From assembly GCA_022828595.1 (NCBI GenBank), contig JAKGHH010000001.1, positions 145,161,017 through 145,225,016 of the forward strand: DNA of 64,000 nt, read 5' to 3'. Of this stretch, positions 45,351 through 56,088 are shown one piece after another; the stretch's first letter is position 1; the number at the start of each line of letters is the position of its first letter. The notes under the pieces were generated by a model that saw only the letters and a program-made list of their open reading frames with translations, did no database searches and had not been told where the DNA came from. The DNA is from Nelumbo lutea (Eukaryota; Streptophyta; Magnoliopsida; Proteales; Nelumbonaceae). A program made the translations under genes and the position numbers.

Positions 45351-45820
45351 TGATGATGCGTGATTTGGCAGCTCCCTGCTGGAGGACAGCACAAACACCG
45401 AGCTAGCGAGTTTCCCTACTGGAAGGTGGCTCAGATGCCGAGTCAACTAGTTCATTGGGTCAACTTGCAAAGAGATAGTGTTAGAGTGTCCGAGTTGCTT
45501 TATCCGGGGTGCGCACTCTAATGCTTAGTCAGTGATGTGGAGATTTTAGAGAGAGCTAAAATGCTAAAAAGTTAGAGAGTTGCGAGAGCTAAGTTGCGCA
45601 TACCTTCTGAGGTTGGAAATGAGACATTTATATAGGTATTATTCAGCGTGAGCTTCACACACTGTGTCTAAGATCTCTAGGAAGATGTAGCTAGCTGGTC
45701 CGAAGTCCTCGGAGGTAATGGCACACGTAGACCAGGTTTTGTGCCTTATTCAGTTTCCTCCAAAACATTTGGTGCAGGAGCTGACTTCTAGAAGACCTGA
45801 GAGTGACGGGATGCACACAC
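45351..45820 (-). repeat. Probable solo gypsy LTR, minus strand
   Basis: Read on the minus strand it contains a TATATAAATG box (near 45633), GACTAAGCATTAGAGTGCGCACC, which resembles ACTTAAGCATTGGAGTGCCCAC in the LTR of element 1, and an end in CATCA. No internal region or second LTR is adjacent. The sequence GAAGAAAATA stands on both sides (45331-45340 and 45827-45836), but not directly at the ends. Confidence 0.5.
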
Positions 45821-45836
45821 GGAGGAGAAGAAAATA

Positions 45837-47141
45837 AAATTTAAAAAACTTATACTTTTATGTTATTGGAATTATTAATTTATTATGTAGGAATTTAATT
45901 AATAGAATTCAATGATGAGAAGAAACAAAAATGACTTAAATATATGATTCAATGAAGGTGAGTTCAAATTAATACCTTAAATGTTGGATTTAATGAGGGG
46001 GAATTGAATGCATTGAATATCTTAAAATTACATCTTTTTAACTCAATTAATATCAGTAACCGATTACCCTATTCATCCTCATTTTTATTAATAAATTAAA
46101 TTTAAATATGAAGGGGTAAATTTTGTTCACAAAAAAAATCCAAAAATATTCTTGAGACTATTCATGCTTTTTAAAGTAGTGTGTGTGTGTGTATATATAA
46201 TTATGTACAAAATTAAAACTTAAAAAAAAAAGAATAGAGTGAGTATTGTCAAAAGTACTAATACACCTTTTCCATACACAGAGGTTTATTGATACTTTGA
46301 ACCATGGTTTAGGGTATTAAAAATGTTTAAACAAATATTCCATGAAGCTAATAGACAAAATACTAACTAAAAAGTGTTGAAATCCAAAAGTTATGAGTGA
46401 AATCCAAAATTATAAGTAGTAGGCTGCTTATAATTTACTCTTATATTTTTCTCTACCTTAATTCATATCTCTCCACTAAAATTCAAATAATTTTTTAATA
46501 ATATGGAAAGTAGACAAGAATAGGAGGGGTAACATGTCCTTTTAAAGTATATTTATCCCACAATGGTTATTTTGAGGAGTCAAGAATCTTAGGGACTTTA
46601 CCTTAAGGCTGTGTGAACCTAGGTGGTGTTTTGTATGGCTTCCGTTTATTTGATAAACTGTGTCATGTCATCGTCAAATCAACATTTATCCCATCATGTC
46701 CATCTATATGCATAGGTATTCACAAAAGTTGGTTTTGACTTATGTGCACACCAACTATTGGGGGCAGCTTCATTTTAAAGTTATCCCCAACAATTGAGCA
46801 TTTATTCATTGTTATGTTGATGTGGTGCCTAATTGTCAATAAATGGCTTATCAAGTACTTTTCTCGATTTTGAAGATAAATCAAGTACAAACATTTATTT
46901 AATAAATGGAAGTTATACCAAACATTTATTGCTTTTGTTGGTTTGGTTCCCATGGGTGTTTATTGATGGGGGTTCTTATCATATAGATAAACGTTTATTT
47001 GAAAAATGCTACTTTAAACATTTATTGCTTTTGTTGTTTGGTTGGGTGTTTTATGGGTGTTTCAAGTAACACTCCATAAAATTACTTTCCACCTCAACTT
47101 AAGTGCACCACATAAGCATTTCATTTCAACAAATGCCCAAG
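45837..47141. other. AT-rich region with a relic of a palindromic repeat
   Basis: No gene recognised. 46920-46965 (GGTTTGGTTCCCATGGGTGTTTATTGA-type text) is matched inversely at about 50514-50545, on the other side of gypsy element 3. Confidence 0.4.
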
Positions 47142-47884
47142 TGATGAGGGTGTGACTAGATGACACCTAGACACCACCTAAGTGATGATTTGGAATTCTT
47201 GATCACAACTCGTCTTTACCCCGACCTGGCGACCTCCCTTTACCACCGACCTGGCGATTTCGACTACAACTTAGGTCGGCTTGTAGCATCTCGTCCAGGG
47301 TCAACCTATAGCACCTTGTCACCAGCCAAAGTGACCTCAACGCGAGGAGCAACCTCCCTCAAGGGCTTGCCAACCTGACTGGGGACCAAGCAGTGACTTG
47401 CGAGATGTGCTCATCGACAAATTCGACATGCATATCCCGATGCTCCCAGGTTTCTCGGAAGTTGTCCCACGTACCGAATGTTCTGGAGGATGGTCAATAT
47501 GCATGGTAGTTACCTTCGAGGACCTCAGATTGGTTAGTCACGTCCTCCCAGAAATCCTAGGTGCGATGCGTAAGCACATTCTAGCTCTCATACCTTGTGA
47601 TTTTTTAGCCTGTGATTTACTATGATAGTAATAACTTAATCATCAGAGCGACCTTGCCGGGCTAGCCACCACGGGTCCTTTAACATTGATTCCTTGCAGG
47701 TTTCTCTAAAGAGCTACCTAGCTCAGTAGTCAACCCAGCTCGACACCCAATCTACCCCCAGCTCGGTCTAATTAGCTCGGCATCCAAATCCTCATCCAGC
47801 AAAAATCCTCAACTTCATCATCTGAGTCGTCGACCACCTAGAAGTAGTTCGAACGATAGGGTGCTGCTAAAAAACCCTTCATCA
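47142..47884 (+). repeat. 5' LTR of gypsy element 3, TATA region deleted
   Basis: 743 bp, TGATGAGGG...CTTCATCA. Relative to the 3' LTR about 60 bp are missing at 47570, including the TATA box; GCG at both borders suggests deletion through microhomology. Confidence 0.88.
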
Positions 47885-47886
47885 AT

Positions 47887-47904
47887 TGGCACTGTCTGTG
47901 GGAA
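47887..47904 (+). other. Primer binding site, element 3
   Basis: TGGCACTGTCTGTGGGAA, two bases after the LTR; two differences from element 2. Confidence 0.75.
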
Positions 47905-49535
47905 ACGCTACAAGAAGCTAATTTCTCACCTTCTAAAAGGCTAAGTCCTCTTTTTCCAGAAAACTAAGATCTCACCTTTTAGAAACTAAAGTTCTCACTT
48001 TCTAATTTCCATTTTTTATGAACTCAAATGCACTTTTGAGCAACATCAACACCCAGAACGAATATCGATTACTAGGGGGCAAAAACATCTATGAGGAACC
48101 TGGAGAACTCCCCTTTGACAAGCAAACAAGTTCAAGCCAAACTCAACATCCCCAGTGCCCTAGATAAATACACCGCTATTGTATGTGAATGCCCCCTCTC
48201 CCCGCGGTAGAGCCATCAGTGGTTCCCGCTAGGATTGAAGCATAGCAATTCTATGAGATGAAACATGAATTTTCAGATTTAAGCATGGGAGAAGCTTGAT
48301 GTAGACAACAATAGAACATCCTCAACTCATCCTCAATAGCAGTCAGATAGGCAAAGGCCTCATCAGCCCTGTTTCGTGAGGTTGCCTCTAGAAGATGAGC
48401 TCTTTGTAGCTTACACGGGAGTTAGCAGCCAACAGAATGCATGGAAGCCCTTGCAGGTCGAGCCTTCCAAGGCTCCCGTGCGAGTTGGTGACCTAGAGTC
48501 AGTAGTGCTACCCTCATAGGTCGAGCTCCTAGTGGCTTCTTGTAGGAGTGGATGACTAGTGCCACCAATGAGGTTGATGCAGTGTAGTCGTGGCCCTGAA
48601 CCATCGACTCACACCGACAACATTTTGCCCTCGCAAGGGGGGCAGAACATGTACGTTGTGGTCTTGCAAGCAATCACCCAAGAAGATAATCCCACAGGAT
48701 GACGTAGAATCGGCCATATGAGAAGTTCTACAGAATGACCACCCGCTTAGGAGGAAAAGTCAGGTCGCACATCGGCTAAATAAGGATAATGAGATTGGAC
48801 CACGAGTCACTCCTAGAGCCCAAGGGCTAAGGTGCCAAGCTGATAAAAGGTCTCGGCACCACATGAGACCCAATCGCCTCTTCAGCATGGGCAAGATCAA
48901 GGATAAGGAGAGTGGACTGCAAGTCGCTCTCAGAGCCTAAGGTTTAAGGTGCAAAGGTGATAAAAGAGCTCAGCACCACATAAGACTCAGTCGCCTCTTT
49001 TGCACGGGCGAAGCAAAAAGCATCTCGCATTCAACACGAAAAAGAGAACAAAGGAAAGATTAGTTTTCTCTCAACACCATGACGGATGCAAACTTGGACT
49101 ATCTCTTCACTTCAGTTTCAGGCTCCGTGTCGAACTCATCGACTACTCTTTTGAGAACCAGTTTGAGTGACATTGCATCGAAGTCTACTTAGGCGAAGCG
49201 ACCTAATAAAGCAGTCACGTGGTTAGAACCCCTTCTTGAGGACAACATGAGGAGCTCCGCTCTTAAGGTAATAGGTTAGATTGCAGAACCCATTGATGAT
49301 TGCATCCCTAATAAGGTAGATTCCCTCAGGATACCTGCTTCACTTCTCCTCGAGTGGATGAATCCGCTTTCATGTCTCAAAAATCAAGATGACAAGGTCT
49401 TGCGTAAGGCTGCAAACACTTGAACTCTTCCGACCTGAGAAACAAATTGGACCAACGCATACGACTACGAGCTCATCAAACAGTCATTCCGAGCCAAAAG
49501 GAATGATCTACTCCCTTCACTGATGCCCTCAGCTC

Positions 49536-49548
49536 GGGAGTGGGGGGC
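49536..49548 (+). other. Polypurine tract, element 3
   Basis: GGGAGTGGGGGGC before AAT|TGATGAGGG, as in elements 1 and 2. Confidence 0.75.
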
Positions 49549-49551
49549 AAT

Positions 49552-50350
49552 TGATGAGGGCAGATTTGACACCTAGACACCACTTAAGTGATGATTTGGA
49601 GTTCTAGATCGCATCTCGTCTTTACCCTGACCCGGTGACCTCCCTTTCTACCAACCTGGCGACTTCAACCACAACTTAGGTCGGCTTGCAGCATGTCATC
49701 CAGGGTCAGCCTGTAGCACATTGTCATCAGCCAAAGTGACCTCGACGTGAGGAGCGACCTCCCTCGAGGGCTTGCCGACCTGACTGGGGACCAGACGGTG
49801 ACCTGCGAGATGTGCTCACCAACAAATTCGACATGCATATCCCGATGCTCCCAGGTTTCTTGAAAGTTGGCCCATGTACCGAATGTTCTAGAGGATGGTC
49901 AACATGCATGGCAGTTACCTCCGATGATCTCGGACTGGTTAGGCATGACCTCCCAAAAATACTAGGTGTGGTGCGTGAGGCCCACCCAAACAATGCCTAT
50001 ATAAAGGCACCAACCCGAATGACACAGGAGGGGCGAGTAAGCACATTCTATCTCTCATACCTTGTGATTTTTTAGCCCGTGATTTGCTACGAGAGTACTA
50101 ACTTAATCATCGGAGTGACTTCGCCGGGTTAGCCACCCCGGGTCCTTTAACACTGATTCTTTGCAAGTTTCTCTAAAGAGCTACCTAACTCAGCAATCAA
50201 CCCAGCTCGGCAACCAATCTACCCCCAGCTCATTCTAATCAGCTCAGCATCAAAGTCCTCATCTAGCAAAAATCCTCCACTTCAGCCTTTGAATCGTCGG
50301 CCACCTAGAAGTAGTCTGAACAATAGGGTGCTGCCAAAAAACCTTCATCA
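49552..50350 (+). repeat. 3' LTR of gypsy element 3
   Basis: 799 bp with an intact TATATAAA box at 49998-50005. Confidence 0.88.
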
Positions 50351-50355
50351 CTAAG

Positions 50356-51877
50356 CATTAGGGGAAACAAGAATTTGACGTTTCCCCAAATGCCTTATGC
50401 ACATAAATCCAAGCATTATGTTTTTAATATTTATTTGGTAAACGTTGAAACCAAAGGTTTCATACACAATAAATGCCATCGCCTATTTGATGTTGATGTA
50501 ACGACATTTTTCTAATAAACACCCACGGAACCAAACATAGCCCTACCTTTTCCTTCCACTTTCCCACATTTTCTTTCAAACAAAAAATAAGCAAAAAGGA
50601 TTTCATCTGAACTTACATATGTGGGAACACCATGGTTGGAGGATTACCTTGCAACATCCCAATTAAACACCAACGAGGCAATAGTTGAAAAAAATCTTGA
50701 CATGATTTTGTGTTTCTTCCACTAGTGTTTCATGCACAATAATGTGCTCTCCTTCCAATTTCTACAATTCCACTAGACCACCACATTTGCCACATAAATA
50801 TGTTCATTCTCAATATGCAGCATTTAACCCAATAAATTTGCACCATGTGGCAAAGAGAAGATCCCTTACTAATGTTTAAAGAAAAGAGGCAATGATTCAT
50901 GCTTTGCCCTCAAATTAATCAAGAAGAGTTCACATCCTCTATACCTTGTCCTTCCCCGTTTCGAACTTAAAGTGATTTTTTCTAGGTGATGTGGCAAATT
51001 GCTATTAGTTGGTGTAAAAAATTGCACCAAAGGTGCAAAGGATGTGGGGGCTCAAATTAGAGTTACAAAAAGATGTCCCATTATTTCAGTGCCAATTAAG
51101 AGGGGCATACGATCAATTTAGCGATGGCAACAATTGATGTTTGGCATTGATGCCATTTTTAGAGAAAACGGTGTCACACAGGCACCACATCAGTAAAAGC
51201 AATGCCCTCTTATTTGATATTGTTTTTCTAGAAAAATCGTTGCTTTAGACCACACCTTGGAAATTGGGAAAGTGTGGTCTGGAGCAACACAAAATTCAAT
51301 GTTTTCTGAGAAAATGGTGCATGGCTGCTAGCAGTGCAATGATGTGGTATCATCTTGGATGTTGGATAATATAAATCAATGTTGAAAACGTTGCTGCCAA
51401 CACTGGTACCAAACAAAACCAGTGCTGTTTTCTTAGAAAATGCCTATGTGACAGTATCATTTCCAATAAAAAAATAAGCACAATTTTCTAAAAAAATGGT
51501 ATTTACAACTCCACATGCCCATGGTGTTCCCAACACCAATGCCAAACACCTACTTCTTATTCTTGTCATGGTTTTTGAACCACCATTTACACGAACAGTT
51601 AGACTATTCAGCTTGGAAACCAGCCAAGCAACTGGTTTCTATTTCACCTTTGAACTGTCTTTTGTCAAAAACTATTGACTTTGGTCAGAGAATCGTTGAC
51701 CTAAATCGTTGAATCGATACATTGCTCGACCTAGTGAATGGTTTTGTAATTTTCAATTTTTAAATCTGTTCTGGGCTGATCCATTTGGTTTGTACAATCA
51801 AACCGTTGGACAAGAAATTGGACACCAAAGCGGTTCATTCAGTGGGTCGACTTTTAATGCCTTGATTCCTACTACCA
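50356..51877. other. Intergenic region with decayed repeats
   Basis: No gene recognised. 51190-51545 resembles 37600-37945 (shared text such as GCAACTCTGAATTTGGTG/GCAACACAAAATTCAATG, GTTGCTGCCAAC, CAGCATTTCC/CAGTATCATTTCC). Confidence 0.45.
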
Positions 51878-52176
51878 TAGGGGTGAGCATGGGTAAGATT
51901 TTGGAATTGGACACCTCAATTCCAAGGTGTTATGACCATGGTGGTTCAAGGGTTTTTACCTATGGAACTTGTTTTTCCATTGCCCTCCCCAAATGAAAAA
52001 GGAAATTGTTATTTAAAATTTGTATTTTCAATAATAATAATAAATAATAATGTTAAATATATATAAATATATATTACTTTAATAATTAAATTAAGTAATT
52101 TAATTTGTATATTATCATAATATATTAATATATAGTTTAAAACTTATCATTATAATTAAATAATTGTAAATATTAC

Positions 52177-52227
<51 letters not shown>

Positions 52228-52548
52228 ATCAAATCATTAAAGTGGCCCAATGGTCAAGTGAGACCATTATCTTTGTAACCATGAGTGTTTGGATTCAAAT
52301 CTTCACATTCTTAAAGTATTTTGGGATTTATTCAAAGAAAAATTCAGCTTCAACTTCTAAGGTTGATTCTCTACGTTGGTTTGGGTAGGGTAAACCCATA
52401 AACCCTGGAATCAGCCTGGATGGGGGTCGGTTCCAAGAATTTGGAGCCAAACCCTACCTACTAATAGATTGGGTGGGGTCATATCAAGGCCAATTTAAAG
52501 TTAGTTCCATTCAGTTTTGAGTAAAACTTACTCAGTTGCTCACCCCTA
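51878..52548. mobile_element. hAT-type element (671 bp)
   Basis: Ends TAGGGGTGAGCATGGGTAAG and, inversely, TAGGGGTGAGCAACTGAGTAAG. No target-site duplication seen. A (TA)20 tract (52181-52221) lies inside. Confidence 0.65.
52181..52221. repeat. (TA)n microsatellite
   Basis: About 20 TA units, inside the hAT-type element. Confidence 0.95.
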
Positions 52549-52633
52549 TTTGTGGTAGCAAACAATCTTATTTGGACCTGTTCTTTGGTTATGGTGTTTT
52601 GGGATTCATCATGTTCAGTTTGCAAGCAACTTG

Positions 52634-53038
52634 GGTGATGTTTGGCAGGTGTCGATTTCCCAGAAATCAGTGCCACATCAAAATTTGAAGAATCAATGAT
52701 GTTTTCCTTGTTTGGTTGGCTGATTATGATGTCAATCCATGAAATCGGCTTAGGCGAGGGATCACCACATTTGGTGATCCCCTGATTTTCATGTGATTCT
52801 GATTTTTGTTGGGTGAGGTGGCCTCCTACATGGCAGGAGCAAGGTGTTCCAGTGCTTCAATGAAAAATAATCACTCTTGAAAATCAAAACAAAACAATCT
52901 CAAAAGTGATTTCTAAAAAATCGACTGACATGGAGGAAATAATACCAAATAACAAAAAAAAGAATGATTTTTGGAAAATCATTGATTTCAATAATCACTG
53001 ATTTTCAAAAATCAAGTTTAAGGATTCCAAACATCACC
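52634..53038. mobile_element. MITE (405 bp) with 12-bp inverted ends
   Basis: GGTGATGTTTGG at the left is matched perfectly by CCAAACATCACC at the right. TTG stands directly outside both ends, which could be a 3-bp target-site duplication of PIF/Harbinger type. AAAATCA-type motifs fill the inside. Confidence 0.7.
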
Positions 53039-53578
53039 TTGTTTGTTGAGATTTAAGCCCTATTTGACATCAATTTTGAAAATTCTCATCTCCATGATCC
53101 TTCCAAAAAAGAATGAATTCTAGAAATTATCATTTAAAGAATTTGACACATTGCATTTTACATATTCATCTTATTCCTATTTCTCAAAATCATAATCACG
53201 TTTGACATGCACATTTTTTCCTGAAATTAATTCTTCCAATGAGAAATACATAAAACCAACCCAAATCAAATAAGCATAAGTTCACATCATACTACATAGT
53301 ATTCTACTGTGCTTAAATCATTCTCAAATAAAAAAAGGAAGTTATCACACACGCGTGGTTGAGTAAAAATCTAAATTCTATGATCTCATGTTAGCAAACT
53401 TCAAGATTAATGGCATTTAGCTTGAAAATTAACAAGGAAAAAAAAAAAAAAAAAAGAGAAACTTAACTCATGTAGCTTCTTCTAATTTGAAAGAGAATAA
53501 ACATGAATGAAGAGAATGTTAGGATTTGAGATTCCCTTGAAGGGAAACTCAAAGACCCCTTGGAATTTCATTAACAAA

Positions 53579-54065
53579 TTGGGGTGAAACTTGGGTGGGC
53601 CCAATCTGAGCCTGAATTGGTCTATCTCGAAATTTTACATGGGCTGGGCTTGGACTTTTTTATTTTTATTTTTCAGGTTGGGCCCAGGCCTAGCCCTTAG
53701 GTAGCCCGAACCTGGCCCAAGCCCAACCTAACTATACATATTTATACATACATATGTATATATGTAAATTTTGCATACATATATATATATATATATACAC
53801 AAACATTTGTATACATATTTTGCATACATATTCACATACATACATAAATATATGTATAATTATAGAGTCAGTTCATTGACCAACTCAAGCTCGGCCTGGG
53901 CCCAAACCTAATTTGAGTGCATCAAATTATAGTGTGGCTTGGGCTTGGGTTAGAAAGATCAGTTTGACCTTGGTCCCGGTCTAGGCTCGGGCCTTAAACC
54001 CAAATTTTAGGGTCAAGTCCGAATTGACCATAAATCCAGCCCAATCCGCCCGACTTACACCCCTA
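53579..54065. mobile_element. hAT-type element (487 bp)
   Basis: Left end TTGGGGTGAAACTTGGGTGGGCC and inverse right end TAGGGGTGTAAGTCGGGCGG. Flanks TTAACAAA and TTTACATA agree at 6 of 8. The inside contains GGCCCAGGCC and TATATA stretches. Confidence 0.6.
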
Positions 54066-54073
54066 TTTACATA

Positions 54074-54589
54074 TCAATCTTTTGAAGCAAGTAAATGTGT
54101 ATGTTCGAGCAACAAGAGAGGACAACACATGAGGCCTTTACAAAATGATGATGAGTTTTTGAACCACTAAAAAGGATGAATGTTTTCCTCAAATAGAGAC
54201 TAAGGCCCCATTTGGCATCTATATGGAGAATCATTTTTGGCAATTCAGGCGATTCTCTAGATGAGAATGTCATTTGGGCTTGCCAACTCCTAAGAATAGC
54301 TCTGTTTCTAGATAGCAGTTCATGTATGAAAAGCACGATTCTCTGAATCTATAATTTTTCCCTTCTAAAGATGAGAGATTCTGATCCTACAAATTCTCAC
54401 TGCACCGTCTATTAAAAAACGAACACATGCCCCATGTTCCTCGTGCGAGCAAGGGAACTTAAGTAATTTTGCATTTAAAAATTACCTACGCTAACAAAGA
54501 AGCCCTAATCCTCTTGTTTTTTACTATTTTCTTTTCCCAAAGCTCTCGTAGATTTCCTTTTCTAAATAAAAATATCTTCTTTATTTTTT
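54074..54589. other. Intergenic region
   Basis: No gene recognised; AGGCCCCATTTGGCATC near 54203 looks like a MITE end. Confidence 0.4.
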
Positions 54590-55740
54590 GGACAAATTTT
54601 TTAAATTATCCTTATAGTTTAATTAATTAATTAATTCTATCTTTATCTTTACTGTTTATATATTATCTTAAAATACTCTTACTATTAAACCTCCCCTATC
54701 GTTATAAACCGCTCACATGCAATACTATTTACTGATATATTTTTCAAAAATCCTTAAAAACACCCATTTTGTCAAATATCCCTAACATGCAGGACATGGT
54801 TTGAGATTGAAGTCATGGCTTTAATTAAGATTTTATTCTTGGTATCCTAAGAGGCCATGGCTGCCAGAATTTGCACATCGGCGATATTCTTCGGGAGTCA
54901 AGTGGCGCATGTACAGAGAACTAGCATGGCCGCCTTGAAAGATACCACCACGTCAGTTGCCACCGTCTCCAGAGAACCCAAACCATCAGATCTGATTCTT
55001 CTTCTAGCCTCTCCATAGTTGTAATTTCACGATAGCTGAAGCTGCCCTCGACCGAAGTACTGTTTGCTTGGAGCGCATGAATACTGTGTGTAGCTCTAGT
55101 TACAGTAGTCCATTCTCATTTCTTCTTTCTCGTTTATGTTACAGAAATCTGTAGACCGGAAAGAAACAAGGAAAGCTCACTTTATCTCAACTATAGATTT
55201 CGTTCAAGTGGACATCAAAGAATCTGAAAATATGCAATGTAAACTAGAGAGTTCGTTTTCCTTCTGCCACTTCTTATTGATTGAAAGAAATTGCATACAA
55301 CTTCTTATTGAAGAATCTGAAAATATTCAATCTTCGATGTACACTTCTTATTGAGGTCATGCATGGAAGGAAGACTAACTTTCCATTCTGCCACCTCACG
55401 GGCTGCAATCAGAATGGTCTCCCAAAAGTAAACAGCTAAAACAACTTAACCAATACTTGGGATTTGGTGTCGCCTCCAATGAAAGACGATGATCCTTGAA
55501 CTACGATGTGTCTTTCCACGAACAGTTTGTCAATTGGAGGGAGTGAGAGAGGCGAGTTACATAGAGGGCGAAAGGGGAAAGAGATTACAGTTCTTCAAAG
55601 AGAAAATTCAATATTTTATTTTTTTCCATTACCACTTATCAATTGTCAGAAAACCTAAGAAAACTTTAAGACAATATATAAATAATAAAGGTAGAATTAG
55701 TCAATTAACTAAAACATAAGTGTAATTTAAAAATTTACCC
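54590..55740. mobile_element. Small Mutator-like element (1.15 kb)
   Basis: Inverted ends of about 95 bp: GGACAAATTTTTTAAATTATCC... on the left and, inversely, GGGTAAATTTTTAAATTACAC... on the right, both continuing with TTAATTAATTAATTCTA/TTAATTGACTAATTCTA and TTTATATATT.TCTTAAA. There is no transposase. The inside has non-TIR sequence of higher GC around 54850-55100, including a 53-codon ORF. No secure target-site duplication. Confidence 0.6.
54857..55018 (+). other. Short ORF inside the small MULE, unknown
   Basis: 53 codons starting MAARICTSAIFFGSQVAHVQ and ending at TAG. The start (Ala/Arg/Ser-rich, GGCCATGGCT context) resembles an organelle-targeting N-terminus. I recognise no family. 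It may be a captured first exon or chance. Confidence 0.25.
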
Positions 55741-56088
55741 TTTTTCTTACACTTTTTACTTCATTCTTCATATCTTATTTTTTTCCCTTTCAAATGTCAT
55801 CTTCTTTGTTCTACCATTTTTTTTTCAGACGTTTTCTTCTATATTATAATGTTACATCCAATCTCAAATCCTACCATTCTCTTCAAATGTCGGAGCGTAT
55901 GACCATCTTCAAACCTACAAGTATGTTGGAGGATTTTACATTCCTAAACTAGGTGGTATATGGTTGGGAGCATCATTTTGTTTTTGGCTTTCCATGTGGG
56001 GTATATGAAGATGGAAAAGGGGGAAATTGCTTATCTTTCCCTATTTTGTTAAGATCATTTGGGTGCTCAACAGTATTGAATTATGAAA

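Larger units (their letters stand above)
47142..50350 (+). mobile_element. Gypsy element 3, non-autonomous (3.2 kb)
   Basis: LTRs 47142-47884 and 49552-50350 enclose only 1.67 kb. Primer binding site and polypurine tract are of the same type as in elements 1 and 2. Flanks CCAAG (47137-47141) and CTAAG (50351-50355) are a target-site duplication with one change. The inside shows a short block (GAGCCATCAGTGGTTCCCGCTAGG..., near 48208) resembling the 5' gag region of element 1 at about 3330-3380, but no enzyme domain. The last 500 bp may be antisense-ORF debris. Confidence 0.88.
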
